The notes under the pieces were generated by a model. That model was not told where the DNA came from and did no database searches. It saw nothing but the letters and a program-made list of their open reading frames with translations. 64,000 bases of DNA, taken from Streptomyces sp. NBC_00234. Lineage in GTDB: Bacteria; Actinomycetota; Actinomycetes; Streptomycetales; Streptomycetaceae. The stretch lies in the NCBI RefSeq assembly GCF_036195325.1, contig NZ_CP108101.1, positions 372,001 through 436,000 on the forward strand, read 5' to 3'. Each line of letters opens with the position of its first letter. Position 1 is the stretch's first letter. The position numbers and the translations under genes are program-made. Positions 29,644 through 38,635 of this stretch are shown in pieces.

Positions 29644-31518
29644 ATGACCGAGGACGCGAGGGAAGCGACGGACGCGGGAATCAGCCGCAGGAGGCTGGGC
29701 GGCGGGATACTGGCACTGGGCGGCGCGCTCGCCCTCGCCCCGATCCCCTTCGCGGGGACGGCGGTCGGCGCGCAGCGGAACGCGGGAGCGTCCGGCGTAC
29801 TGGCGTCGGACCCACGGGCGGAGGCCGGTACGGGCATGGGATCAGGTTCGGGGTACCCCACGCTGCGACGCGGTTCCGCCGCGCGCGCCGGACTGCTGCA
29901 GGAACCGCTGGACCAGCTCGTCGCCGATGCCGAGACCTACCTCGCCGACTCCCCCAAGCACCCCTGGTACGCGGGCGCGGTGCTGCTCGCCGGACGGGGC
30001 GGGACGGTGGCGCTGCACCGTCCGATCGGCAAGGCGGTGCGCTACGCCGCGTACGACGAGAAGACCGACAGCGGGGTGGAGTTCCCGGCGGACCAGCAGA
30101 TCCCGATGGCCGAGGACACCGTCTTCGACCTGGCGTCGGTCTCGAAGCTGTTCACCTCGATCCTGGCGGTGCAGCAGATCGAGCGGGGCGCGCTGGAGCT
30201 GGAGGCGACCGTCGCCTCGTACCTTCCCGACTTCGCGGGCGGCGGCAAACAGGACGTCACGATCCGTCAGCTGCTCACGCACACCTCGGGCTTCCGCGCC
30301 TGGATCCCGCTCTACAAGGAGCCGACCCGGGAAGGAAAGCTCCAGCTGCTGTGGAAGGAGGTACCGGCCAGTGCGCCGGGTACCGCGTACCTCTACTCCG
30401 ACCTCAACCTGATCTCGCTCCAGCTGGTCCTGGAGAAGCTCACCGGCCGCACCCAGGACGTCCTGCTCCGCGAGGAGATCACCGCTCCGCTCGGGATGCA
30501 CCGCACCCGGTACAACCCGCCCGCCTCCTGGAAGCCGAAGATCGCCGCTACCGAGGACGCCAGGCTGCCCTGGTCCGGTCTGGACCGCGGACTCGTATGG
30601 GGCGAGGTCCACGACGAGAACGCGTTCAGCCTCGACGGGATCGCGGGTCACGCGGGCGTCTTCTCCTGCGCCTGGGACCTGGCGATCCTCGCCCGTACGC
30701 TCCTCAACGGCGGCGTCTACGGCAGGTCCCGCATCCTGTCCGAGGACTCGGTGGAACTGCTGTTCACCGACTTCAACACCGCGTTCCCGGGGGACGAGCA
30801 CGGTCTCGGCTTCGAGCTCTACCAGCACTGGTACATGGGCGCGATGGCCACACCGCGCAGTGCGGGGCACACCGGCTTCACGGGGACCAGCCTGGTCCTG
30901 GACCCGACGACGGACTCCTTCCTCATCGTCCTCGGCAACTCGGTCCACCCGGTGCGCAGCTGGCGGTCGGGAAGCGCGCCCCGGGTGGCCACCGCCAACC
31001 AGATGGCGCGGGCCGTCGCCGTGTCCCCCGCCGCGGGACGCACGGCCTGGTTCTCGGGAATGGCGAGCACCACGACCGCCACGCTGTCCCTGCCCGCGCT
31101 GCGGCCGGTTTCGGAACGGGTCCGGCTGAGCTGCGCGCTGTGGTGGGACACCGAGCCCGGCTCCGACGGGCTGTACCTGGAGGCGTCGGCGGACGCGGGG
31201 ACGAGCTGGCAGCCGGTGCCGTTCACGACGCAAGGCCTGGGCGGGGAGCACGGATCGGCTCCCGAACCGCACCCGACGGGCACCGTCTCCGGGTGGTCGG
31301 GCCGGGTCTGGCACCGGCTCGACGCGGACCTGGCGTCCTGGCGCGGGACGGAGGTGCGGCTGCGCTGGCGGTACGCCACGGACCGTCTGTACGTGGGGCG
31401 CGGTGTGTACGTGGACTCCGTCCGGGTCGAGGACGGTGAGCGCACGCTATTCAACGAGGCGCGACCGAGCGACGCGCGGCGCATCGAAGCCGTGGGATGG
31501 ACGGCGTCGGCCGACTAG
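29644..31518 (+). CDS. exported serine hydrolase of the beta-lactamase/penicillin-binding family with C-terminal extension
   Basis: A 624-residue protein with a Tat-type leader (ISRRRLGGGILALGGALALAPIPFAG). The class C beta-lactamase/esterase domain has the SxxK motif in ASVSKLFTS, a Tyr-x-x motif in YLYSDLN, QLLTHTSGFR, and HTGFTG in place of the KTG box. An extra domain of about 180 residues (from about 445) is beta-rich (WWDTEPGSDGLYLEASADAGTSW...) and looks like an immune-fold or carbohydrate-binding module. Likely a secreted D-aminopeptidase or esterase rather than an antibiotic-resistance enzyme. Start chosen for GGGAGAGGGG upstream. Confidence 0.88.
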   Translation: MTEDAREATDAGISRRRLGGGILALGGALALAPIPFAGTAVGAQRNAGASGVLASDPRAEAGTGMGSGSGYPTLRRGSAARAGLLQEPLDQLVADAETYLADSPKHPWYAGAVLLAGRGGTVALHRPIGKAVRYAAYDEKTDSGVEFPADQQIPMAEDTVFDLASVSKLFTSILAVQQIERGALELEATVASYLPDFAGGGKQDVTIRQLLTHTSGFRAWIPLYKEPTREGKLQLLWKEVPASAPGTAYLYSDLNLISLQLVLEKLTGRTQDVLLREEITAPLGMHRTRYNPPASWKPKIAATEDARLPWSGLDRGLVWGEVHDENAFSLDGIAGHAGVFSCAWDLAILARTLLNGGVYGRSRILSEDSVELLFTDFNTAFPGDEHGLGFELYQHWYMGAMATPRSAGHTGFTGTSLVLDPTTDSFLIVLGNSVHPVRSWRSGSAPRVATANQMARAVAVSPAAGRTAWFSGMASTTTATLSLPALRPVSERVRLSCALWWDTEPGSDGLYLEASADAGTSWQPVPFTTQGLGGEHGSAPEPHPTGTVSGWSGRVWHRLDADLASWRGTEVRLRWRYATDRLYVGRGVYVDSVRVEDGERTLFNEARPSDARRIEAVGWTASAD

Positions 31519-31529
31519 GGTCTTTCGTT

Positions 31530-31552
31530 TGGATCAGGCCGGATCAGGGAGC
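31530..31552. repeat. intergenic repeat, copy 1 (TGGATCAGGCCGGATCAG family)
   Basis: Positions 31530-31552 are identical to 58463-58485 except for one base (G versus C at the nineteenth). Both copies sit at the 3' ends of genes in convergent gaps, as small dispersed Streptomyces repeats or terminator cassettes do. No transposase is linked. Confidence 0.6.
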
Positions 31553-31572
31553 GGGGCACGACCGGGCCCCGC
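31551..31572. terminator. hairpin between the serine hydrolase and lacI-type genes
   Basis: GCGGGGC and GCCCCGC pair perfectly over 7 bases with an 8-base loop, between convergent genes. It adjoins the dispersed repeat and probably stops transcription from both sides. Confidence 0.6.
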
Positions 31573-31613
31573 CCGGCGACGGGGATGCGGGCCCTGCCTG
31601 CGGGCCCGCGCCC

Positions 31614-32693
31614 TCACGCCACCGGCTCGGGCGTCTGCGCCGGTACCGTCACCGGTGCCGGCGCCGTCGACTCCCGTACCACCAGGCGGGGGCGGATCAG
31701 CAGGGAACGTCCGGCCACGGGCGCCGAGTCGATCCGCGCGCGCAACTGCTGGAAGGTCTCCGCCGCCATCTCCGTCAGCGGCTGGCGGACCGTGGTGAGC
31801 GGCGGTTCGAAGAGATCGGCGAGCAGGATGTCGTCGAAGCCCACCACCGAGACGTCCTGCCCGGCGGTGCGCCCGGCGTCCTTGGCGCCCCGGCAGATAC
31901 CGATCGCGCACATGTCGTTGATCGCGACGAACGCGGTGGGTGGCCGGGGCCGGGAGAGGAGCTCCCGGGCGGCTCTGCGTCCCAGCTCGGCGGCGTCCTT
32001 GTCACCGAACTCGGTCGTATCGGCGCCCGGCCAGACGATCGCGTCGGCCGGGTCGAGACCCGCCGACTCCAGCGCCGCCCGGAAGCCGCGCAGGCGCTCG
32101 CGCCGGTTGACGCTGTTGACGGAACCCGAGACGAACGCCAGCCTCCGATGGCCGAGTTCGATGAGATGACGCGTGGCGAGCTCGGCGCCCATCGCGTTGT
32201 CCACGCTGATGCTGGCCAGCGACGGCGGGTCCCCTGCCTGCGCCGTGCGGTCGAAGGCGACCATCTTCAGGCCGCGGCTGAGCAGCGGCGCCACGTGGTC
32301 GAGCGAGGGCAGTGAGGAGCAGAGCACCACTCCGCTCACCCCGTCCGCGAGCAGTTCCTCGCCGTACTTGAGCTCGCGGGCCGGGTCGCGCTCACTGTTG
32401 CAGAGCAGCACGTGATAGCCCTCGGCGAGCGCGATCGCCTCCAGCTCGCGGGCGAGGGAGCCCCAGAAGGGGTTCGCCACGGACGGCACGATGAGACCGA
32501 TGACCTTGATCCGGCCGGTGCGCAGCATCCGTGCCGCCCGGTTCGGCCGGTAGCTGAGCTGTTCAATGGCCTGTTCGACGCGGGCCAGGGTGGCCGCTTG
32601 CATACGGTCGGTACGCCCGTTGAGGACGTTGGAGACCGTGCTGGCGGATACCCCTGCCGCCGCCGCGACCTGATGGATCGTTACCCCGCTCAT
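31614..32693 (-). CDS. LacI family transcriptional repressor of the polysaccharide locus
   Basis: A 359-residue LacI/GalR-type regulator. The N-terminal HTH (VTIHQVAAAAGVSASTVSNVLNG) and hinge (RPNRAARMLRTGR) are followed by a periplasmic-binding-protein-like effector domain (IGLIVPSVANPFWGSLARELE, VSVVGFDDILLADLFEPPLTTVRQP). It lies head to head with the ABC binding-protein gene, so it should repress the 32918-46842 operon until a breakdown sugar binds. Two related sites in the spacer fit this role. Confidence 0.93.
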   Translation of the reverse strand: MSGVTIHQVAAAAGVSASTVSNVLNGRTDRMQAATLARVEQAIEQLSYRPNRAARMLRTGRIKVIGLIVPSVANPFWGSLARELEAIALAEGYHVLLCNSERDPARELKYGEELLADGVSGVVLCSSLPSLDHVAPLLSRGLKMVAFDRTAQAGDPPSLASISVDNAMGAELATRHLIELGHRRLAFVSGSVNSVNRRERLRGFRAALESAGLDPADAIVWPGADTTEFGDKDAAELGRRAARELLSRPRPPTAFVAINDMCAIGICRGAKDAGRTAGQDVSVVGFDDILLADLFEPPLTTVRQPLTEMAAETFQQLRARIDSAPVAGRSLLIRPRLVVRESTAPAPVTVPAQTPEPVA

Positions 32694-32725
32694 GCCACCT
32701 CCGGTTCGGAACGCACTACGACTCT

Positions 32726-32742
32726 AGTGTACCGATTTACTG
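32726..32742. promoter_or_regulatory. LacI-type operator candidate O1
   Basis: AGTGTACCGATTTACTG, 32 bases upstream of the lacI-type start codon. Thirteen of 17 positions match O2 at 32830 (AGTG-A-CGATTTAC core). Placement suits autoregulation and looping with O2. Confidence 0.5.
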
Positions 32743-32798
32743 AACTCACTCCACCGGTACACCCGTTAACATCCCTGAAAATTCTTGTGCATCAGCTG

Positions 32799-32828
32799 TT
32801 GACGTCACTCTCACGGCGTTCTTAGCAT
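32799..32828 (+). promoter_or_regulatory. promoter of the polysaccharide-utilisation operon
   Basis: TTGACG (32799-32804) and TAGCAT (32823-32828) are separated by 18 bases, a good vegetative-type promoter. Operator O2 starts two bases past the -10 box, covering the predicted transcription start. Confidence 0.6.
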
Positions 32829-32829
32829 C

Positions 32830-32846
32830 AGTGCATCGATTTACCA
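32830..32846. promoter_or_regulatory. LacI-type operator candidate O2
   Basis: AGTGCATCGATTTACCA lies directly downstream of the -10 box and shares the AGTG-A-CGATTTAC core with O1. A repressor here would block the start of the sugar operon. Confidence 0.55.
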
Positions 32847-32917
32847 GCGCTTCCCAGCCATACCTGGGGTGACATGACTGGATCGATCCACTGCCTCCAC
32901 CTCAAAAGGGGTGTCCC

Positions 32918-34183
32918 ATGGAACTGAACAGACGATCGGTGCTCGCTGTCATCGGCGCCGGCACCGCTGCCGCCCTCACGGGTTGCGGCACCGGCTCCAC
33001 CACGTCCGGATCTGCCGACGGTCCGGCCGAGGGCGAGATCACGCTGCTCACCCCGATCTTCGAAGGCTCGGACGGCAAGACCCTGCTGGAGGAGAAGATC
33101 CTCGGCGGGTTCCGGAAGAAGTATCCGGACGTCAAGGTGAACGTGGACTACACCACGTACGCCCAGCTCAACGAGAAGATCACCACGGGCCTCGCGGGCG
33201 GGCTGCTGCCCGACGTGCTCATGATGGGTGTCGGCTGGATACCCCCGTTCGCCGCCAAGAAGGCGATCGCCGAGCTCCCGGAGAAGCTGGCCACCGCGCA
33301 CGACTACGAGGAGCGGGTGCTCGACCCGTCGCGGCACGACGGCAAGCTGTACGCCCTGCCCGTCGTCCTCGACACCCGCATCGTGGTCTACCGCAAGGAC
33401 CACTTCGCCGAGGCCGGCATCAAGAAGACCCCGGCCACCTGGGCCGAACTGCGCGCGGTCGCGAAGCAGCTGACGAAGGACGGCCGGGTCGGTTTCGACC
33501 CGTTCTCCATCGACCTGCGCCAGTGCTGGGAGACCTTCCTCTTCGCCAACGGCGGTCAGCTGTTCAGCGAGGACGGCAAGAAGGTGCTGTTCACCGACTC
33601 CCGCGGGGTCGAGGCGCTCCAGTTCTTCAAGGACCTGGTCAAGGACGGTTCGGCCGACTACTCCAAGAAGACGGACGCCGGCTCGCCGTCGAACGTCCAG
33701 ACCGGCAAGGCGTCGATGATGATGTCGACCAGCGCCCTCTGGAAGCAGGTCTCCGAGCAGAACCCGGAGCTGATCGAGGGCGACAAGCTGGGTGCGTTCA
33801 TCCTCGCCAACCGCCGGCCGGCGATGCTCCAGGGCGGCACGCTCGTCTCCCGCTCCGCAAGCTCCAAGCACCCCGCGGCGGCCCTCGCGCTCGTCGAGTA
33901 CCTCGCGACCCCCGAGTCGATCCTCGGTGCGGCCGAGCAGCGCGGTTCGGTCCCCGGCCTGCGGGACCTCAACGACACGGGCTACGTGAAGGAGAACCAG
34001 TTCGTCGATCTCTCGCTGCAGAGCCTGGAGCACGCCGTCTCCGAGGGCGGCACCGCGGCCTGGATGGAGATCCGCGAAAAGATCAAGCCGACGCTGGAGC
34101 CCGCGATCGTGGGCAACCAGTCGGCCAAGGACGCCATCGCGGAGCTCGGCCGCCTCGCCGAGGCCGCGATCGGCCGGATGTAA
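32918..34183 (+). CDS. ABC transporter substrate-binding lipoprotein (oligosaccharide)
   Basis: A 421-residue family 1 solute-binding protein. The leader has a twin-arginine (NRRSVLA) and a lipobox LTGC with the modified Cys at position 23, then a Ser/Gly/Thr linker. The body (EITLLTPIFEGSDGKTLLEEKILGGFRKKYPDVKVNVDY, ALPVVLDTRIVVYRKDHF) matches sugar-binding proteins of MalE/CUT1 systems. It captures an oligosaccharide for the two permeases that follow. First gene of a long operon repressed by the divergent LacI-type protein. Confidence 0.94.
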   Translation: MELNRRSVLAVIGAGTAAALTGCGTGSTTSGSADGPAEGEITLLTPIFEGSDGKTLLEEKILGGFRKKYPDVKVNVDYTTYAQLNEKITTGLAGGLLPDVLMMGVGWIPPFAAKKAIAELPEKLATAHDYEERVLDPSRHDGKLYALPVVLDTRIVVYRKDHFAEAGIKKTPATWAELRAVAKQLTKDGRVGFDPFSIDLRQCWETFLFANGGQLFSEDGKKVLFTDSRGVEALQFFKDLVKDGSADYSKKTDAGSPSNVQTGKASMMMSTSALWKQVSEQNPELIEGDKLGAFILANRRPAMLQGGTLVSRSASSKHPAAALALVEYLATPESILGAAEQRGSVPGLRDLNDTGYVKENQFVDLSLQSLEHAVSEGGTAAWMEIREKIKPTLEPAIVGNQSAKDAIAELGRLAEAAIGRM

Positions 34184-34195
34184 GGACCCGTACCT

Positions 34196-35161
34196 GTGGG
34201 AGCGACATCCGTGGTGAAGGCACGGCCCGCGCGGCCTCCTTCACTCCCTGAGAAAGCGGCGCCGAAACGCACGGGCCGGACCCCCATGGGTCCGGGCCGG
34301 CGCAGGCGCCGGGCAGGCATGCTCATGGTGGCGCCCGCGCTGCTGCACGCCTCGCTGTGGATCGGTCTGCCGGTCGTGGCCTCGGTGGCCCTGGCCTTCA
34401 CGAAGTACGACGTGCTGACGGCGCCGCAGTTCGTGGGCCTGGACAACTTCCGGGACATGCTGGACGACGCGGTCTTCCGCAAGTCCATCGTCAACACCAT
34501 CATCTACACCTTCTTCACCGTGCCGTTCGGCATGCTGCTGGGACTGCTGCTGGCACTGGCCCTGCACACCGGCCTGAAGGCGCGCGGCATCTTCCGTACC
34601 GCGGTGTTCCTGCCGCAGGTCACGGCGACCGTCGCGATCGCCCTCGTCTGGCTGTGGATCTACAACCCCGGCAACGGGCTGCTCAACGCGCTGTTGTCGT
34701 TCCTCGGCATCGACGGTCCCGCCTGGCTCTCCTCGACCACCTGGGCGATGCCCTCGGTGATCCTGGTCGGCGTCTGGCAGGGCATCGGCATGAAGATGCT
34801 CATCTATCTGGCCGCGCTGCAGTCCCTGCCGAAGGAACTGTACGAAGCGGCGTCCGTGGACGGCGCGTCCAAGGTGCGGCAGTTCTTCTCGATCACGCTG
34901 CCCCTGCTGAAGCCCGCCACGTTCTTCGTGCTCATCACCTCGATGATCAGCGCGTTCCAGTCGTTCGACCAGATCTACATCCTCACCGACGGCGGCCCGG
35001 CCAACAGCACCACGATGATGACGTACGAGATCTACAAGTCCGCCTTCCGGGAGTTCCGCGTCGGGTACGCCTGTGCGCAGTCACTGGTGCTGTTCGTACT
35101 GCTGATGGGCTTCACCCTGGTGAACCGGCGGATCATGGGAGGCACCCGTGGCCACAGCTGA
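34196..35161 (+). CDS. CUT1 sugar ABC transporter permease (MalF-like)
   Basis: A 321-residue membrane protein starting at GTG with AAGGA nine bases upstream. Six hydrophobic segments follow a basic N-terminus; the EAA loop reads ELYEAASVDGASKVRQFFSITLPLL. It pairs with the next permease. No ATPase gene is present in the operon, as in most Streptomyces CUT1 systems, which share the ATPase MsiK. Confidence 0.94.
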   Translation: MGATSVVKARPARPPSLPEKAAPKRTGRTPMGPGRRRRRAGMLMVAPALLHASLWIGLPVVASVALAFTKYDVLTAPQFVGLDNFRDMLDDAVFRKSIVNTIIYTFFTVPFGMLLGLLLALALHTGLKARGIFRTAVFLPQVTATVAIALVWLWIYNPGNGLLNALLSFLGIDGPAWLSSTTWAMPSVILVGVWQGIGMKMLIYLAALQSLPKELYEAASVDGASKVRQFFSITLPLLKPATFFVLITSMISAFQSFDQIYILTDGGPANSTTMMTYEIYKSAFREFRVGYACAQSLVLFVLLMGFTLVNRRIMGGTRGHS

Positions 35162-36038
35162 GATCCACGCACGGCGCAAGCCCGTCTCCATCGGACGGAT
35201 CGCGCTCTATGTGACGCTCTCCGTGATCTCCCTGCTGATGGTGGTGCCGTTCGTCTGGATGGTGCTCACCTCGCTCAAGACGCCGGTGGAGATCGCCTCG
35301 CAGGACGCCGGACTGCTGCCGGAGCACTGGGAGTTCGGGAACTATCTCGACGCCCTGAAGGCGGCGCCGTTCGCGACGTACGCCCGCAACAGCTTCATCA
35401 TCGCGATCAGCCACACGGTGCTCAACGTGCTCGTGGCGTCGATGGCGGGTTACGCGCTGGCACGGATCAAGTTCCGCGGCAGCGAGGTGATCTTCTACCT
35501 CTTCATCGCGGCGCTGATGATCCCGACGTACACCAAGGTGCTGCCGGAGTTCCTGATCGTCCGCTTCATGCCGCTGGCCGGCGGGAACGACATCCTCGGC
35601 CAGGGCGGCAGCGGGTGGCTGGACACCTGGTGGGCGCTCATCATCCCGGGCGCGGTCACCCCGTTCGCGGTCTTCCTCTTCCGGCAGTTCTATCTGGACC
35701 TGCCGGTGGAACTGGAGGAAGCCGCGCGACTCGACGGGCTGGGCGAGTTCCGCATCTACGCCCGGATCATGACGCCGCAGGTCAAGCCCGCGCTCACCAC
35801 GGTGGCGCTGCTGACCTTCGAGTCCTCGTGGAACAACTTCCTCTGGCCGTTGCTGGTGACCCGCACCGACAGTCTGCGGGTGATCCAGGTGGGGCTCTCC
35901 GTCTTCAAGACGGAGAACGGCACCCAATGGCACTTCCTGATGGCCGGCACCACGCTGGCCACCCTGCCGATGGTGCTGCTCTTCCTCATCGGACAGCGCT
36001 ACTTCGTGCAGGGCTTCGCAACCGCCGGTCTCAAGTGA
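35148..36038 (+). CDS. CUT1 sugar ABC transporter permease (MalG-like)
   Basis: A 296-residue permease. The GTG start overlaps the upstream permease by 14 bases, so translation is coupled. The EAA loop is ELEEAARLDGLGEFRIYARIMTPQVKPAL, and six hydrophobic segments are visible, including VTLSVISLLMVVPFVWMVL. Together with MalF-like and the binding protein it forms the importer of the locus. Confidence 0.94.
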   Translation: MATAEIHARRKPVSIGRIALYVTLSVISLLMVVPFVWMVLTSLKTPVEIASQDAGLLPEHWEFGNYLDALKAAPFATYARNSFIIAISHTVLNVLVASMAGYALARIKFRGSEVIFYLFIAALMIPTYTKVLPEFLIVRFMPLAGGNDILGQGGSGWLDTWWALIIPGAVTPFAVFLFRQFYLDLPVELEEAARLDGLGEFRIYARIMTPQVKPALTTVALLTFESSWNNFLWPLLVTRTDSLRVIQVGLSVFKTENGTQWHFLMAGTTLATLPMVLLFLIGQRYFVQGFATAGLK

Positions 36039-36092
36039 CCGGTGCCGGTCCTCCTGCGACCGGCACATTTAATGATCGAAAGGGCTTCACCC

Positions 36093-36857
36093 ATGTCTGC
36101 TGATCTCAACGGCTCCCGCGCACTGGTGACGGGGGCGGGCCACGGCATCGGCCGTGCCATCGCCGTCGCCCTTGCCGAGGCCGGCGCCGATGTCGCCGTC
36201 CACTACCACTCCTCCGCCGACGAGGCCGCGCAGACGGTCTCCGCGATCGAGGCACTGGGCCGCAGGGCGAAGGCGTTCAAGGCCGACGTGACGGTGACCT
36301 CCGACGTGGACCGCCTCGTCGAGGAGGCGGCCGGCTTCCTCGGCGGCCTGGACGTCCTCGTCTGCAACGCCGGTCATCTGATCGGCCGCGCGAAGATCGC
36401 CGAGATGAGCGACGACCACTTCGAGCAGGTCGTCTCCGTCAACCTGACCTCGGCCTTCCGTACGGTGCGGGCCGCGCTCCCCCACCTCACGAAGTCGGCC
36501 GCCGGCCGCATCATCACGATGTCCTCGCTCGCCGCGCACAACGGCGGCGGCCCCGGCTCGGTCGCGTACGCCGCCGCCAAGGCCGGCATCCGCGGTTTCA
36601 CCAAGGGCCTCGCGAAGGAGCTGGCCGGCACGGGCGTCACTGTCAACGCGGTCGCTCCGGGCTTCATCAAGGGCACCGCCTTCCACGACACGTTCACGGC
36701 GCCCGAGGCACAGCAGTCCATGGAGGCCGGCATCCCGGTCGGCCGGGCCGGCACCCCCGAGGACGTCGCGTCCGCGGTCGTCCACCTGGCCTCGCCGGCG
36801 TCCGGATTCCTCACGGCCACCACGGTCGACATCGACGGTGGCGTATGGCCGCGTTGA
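36093..36857 (+). CDS. SDR-family oxidoreductase (possible uronate-pathway reductase)
   Basis: A 254-residue classical short-chain dehydrogenase. The cofactor site TGAGHGIG (13-20), CNAG (91-94), Ser144/Ser145, the Tyr159-x3-Lys163 pair and the C-terminal DGGVWP are all present. The start has AAAGG upstream; a longer in-frame reading has no ribosome site. In uronate-degrading loci SDRs such as KduD or DEH reductases process unsaturated uronate products of lyases, which suits this operon, but the substrate is inference. Confidence 0.9.
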   Translation: MSADLNGSRALVTGAGHGIGRAIAVALAEAGADVAVHYHSSADEAAQTVSAIEALGRRAKAFKADVTVTSDVDRLVEEAAGFLGGLDVLVCNAGHLIGRAKIAEMSDDHFEQVVSVNLTSAFRTVRAALPHLTKSAAGRIITMSSLAAHNGGGPGSVAYAAAKAGIRGFTKGLAKELAGTGVTVNAVAPGFIKGTAFHDTFTAPEAQQSMEAGIPVGRAGTPEDVASAVVHLASPASGFLTATTVDIDGGVWPR

Positions 36858-38632
36858 GGCGGATCGCGCGCGAGCGCGGCGGCTGGTGGCACGCGTACGT
36901 CTGCCCCGCGCACGGGGTGGAGCTCGACCACGGCGACCTGCTCGCCGGGGTCTTCCCGGACGGCGGTGCGCGGTGCGCGCACGGCTGCCGGGTGGACGAC
37001 GAGGCGGTGCGCGGCGCCTGGCTGGTGCTGTCGCACCAGGCGTGGGCGCGGCACCTCCGGGTGCTCGCCCACCGGGGCGAGCGCGTGGAGACGGTCGCGC
37101 GGCTCGTCGAGTACGCCGGTCTGTACGCGGAACTCGCCACCGGACGGCACGGCGAGGCGCAGACCTGGATGCTGCGTGGCCGGCTCTTCCACCAGGCACT
37201 GACCGACGCCATCTGGGCGGTGAACATCGGGCACACGGTGATCACGCTCGCCGAGAAGGGCACGGACGAACTGCACGCGGTCCTTCCGCTGCTGGACGAG
37301 CTGGAGCGGGCGGCACTGGACGCCCGCGACGTGCTGACCGGTAAGGGCCAGCTCGCGTCGAACTACACCGCGTGGCTCAACGCGGCCGGTGTCGCGGCGA
37401 GCCGGGCGGCCTCGGCCGTCCGCGGCCGGGACTGGGACGGCGGCGAGCGGTGGCTGGAGGGCGACCACGGGCTGTACGCGCATCTGCGGGTCGCGGTGGC
37501 CGAGGACGGCTGGGAGTGGGAAGGCAGCACCTACTACCACGGGTTCGTACTGCGGGCCGCGCTGCTCGCGCTGCGCTCCACCGACCCGGCGGACATCCCG
37601 TCCGACGTGGTGGACGTGCTGGCCGGGATGACGGACGTCCTGGCGACGATCGCGACGCCGGGCGGCATCCTGCCCGCGCTCCACGACGGGCCGTATCTGC
37701 GTGACCCGCTGGCCCTGGAGTGGCTGGAACTGGTGGCACTCGCACAGCAGTTGGTGCCCGCACCGGCGCTGGAAGCGGTGGCGGCACGGGCCCGTGCCGA
37801 GCTCGGTGCGGCGGACGACGGGCTCGACGGCGAGCTGGGCGGCTGGTTCGCCGGCCCGCCCCGCGACGGACGTCCGTCCCCCGCCCCGGTCACGGTGTTC
37901 GCGCAGGCCGGATACGGCGTGCTGCGCGGCGCGGGCATCCACGCCCTGCTGGACTTCGGTCCGCACGGCGGCTCGCACGGCCATCGGGACAAGCTGTCGC
38001 TGTACCTGTACGGGGACACCACCCCGTGGCAGCCCGATCCGGGCCAGGTGCCCTACGCGCACGCGGAGTTCCGAGATCTGTACGCCTCGACCCTCGCCCA
38101 CCCGACGTTCCGGGTGGACGGCGCCGAACAGGCCGAGTGCACGGGCACGCTGCTCGCCTCGGACGCCGGCTCGGTGACCGCCGAGGTGACAACGGCGTAC
38201 GAAGGGGTGCGGGCGGTCCGGCGCATCGCCCTCGGTAGCTGCTATCTGGTGGACCTGCTGACGGTGACGGGGCAGGAGTCCCGCCGTGTCACGGCGCAGC
38301 TGCGCCCCGGCACCGCGCTGGATGTCCAGCTACAGGCCGAGGGTCCGGTGCGCACCACCTGGTACGGCGAGGAGACCCTGCACGGCTGGCACACGCACAC
38401 GAGCGGCGTGCCGGTGCGTCCGGTGACGGCACCGGGCCCGGGACCGGCCGACGACCCCCAGCGGACGCGGACCCGGGTCGACTTCAACGCCGACGCCGAT
38501 CGGGTCATCTTCGCCTCGGTCTACCAGGCGGCGTCCGCGGGACCGGCGGTGAGCGCGGTACGGCTGGACGGCGAGGAGCTGACGGTGCAGCTGGCGGACG
38601 GCACCGCGGCACGATTCAGGACGGAGGGCTGA
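36845..38632 (+). CDS. heparinase II/III-like protein 1 (putative polysaccharide lyase)
   Basis: A 595-residue cytoplasmic protein; the ATG overlaps the SDR gene by 13 bases. An alpha-helical N-terminal half (about 50-330, with SNYTAWLN and STYYHGFVLRAALLAL) is followed by the heparinase II/III-like beta-sandwich, marked by FGPHGGSHGHRDKLSLYLYG around residue 380. The His-rich motif is the family's active-site region in exolytic lyases. With no signal peptide it would act on imported oligosaccharides. Confidence 0.87.
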   Translation: MAALRRIARERGGWWHAYVCPAHGVELDHGDLLAGVFPDGGARCAHGCRVDDEAVRGAWLVLSHQAWARHLRVLAHRGERVETVARLVEYAGLYAELATGRHGEAQTWMLRGRLFHQALTDAIWAVNIGHTVITLAEKGTDELHAVLPLLDELERAALDARDVLTGKGQLASNYTAWLNAAGVAASRAASAVRGRDWDGGERWLEGDHGLYAHLRVAVAEDGWEWEGSTYYHGFVLRAALLALRSTDPADIPSDVVDVLAGMTDVLATIATPGGILPALHDGPYLRDPLALEWLELVALAQQLVPAPALEAVAARARAELGAADDGLDGELGGWFAGPPRDGRPSPAPVTVFAQAGYGVLRGAGIHALLDFGPHGGSHGHRDKLSLYLYGDTTPWQPDPGQVPYAHAEFRDLYASTLAHPTFRVDGAEQAECTGTLLASDAGSVTAEVTTAYEGVRAVRRIALGSCYLVDLLTVTGQESRRVTAQLRPGTALDVQLQAEGPVRTTWYGEETLHGWHTHTSGVPVRPVTAPGPGPADDPQRTRTRVDFNADADRVIFASVYQAASAGPAVSAVRLDGEELTVQLADGTAARFRTEG

Positions 38633-38635
38633 CCC

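Noticed and set aside
29644..31518. Calling the serine hydrolase a beta-lactamase
   Set aside because: The third motif is HTG and there is a large C-terminal extension; esterase or D-aminopeptidase roles are more likely.
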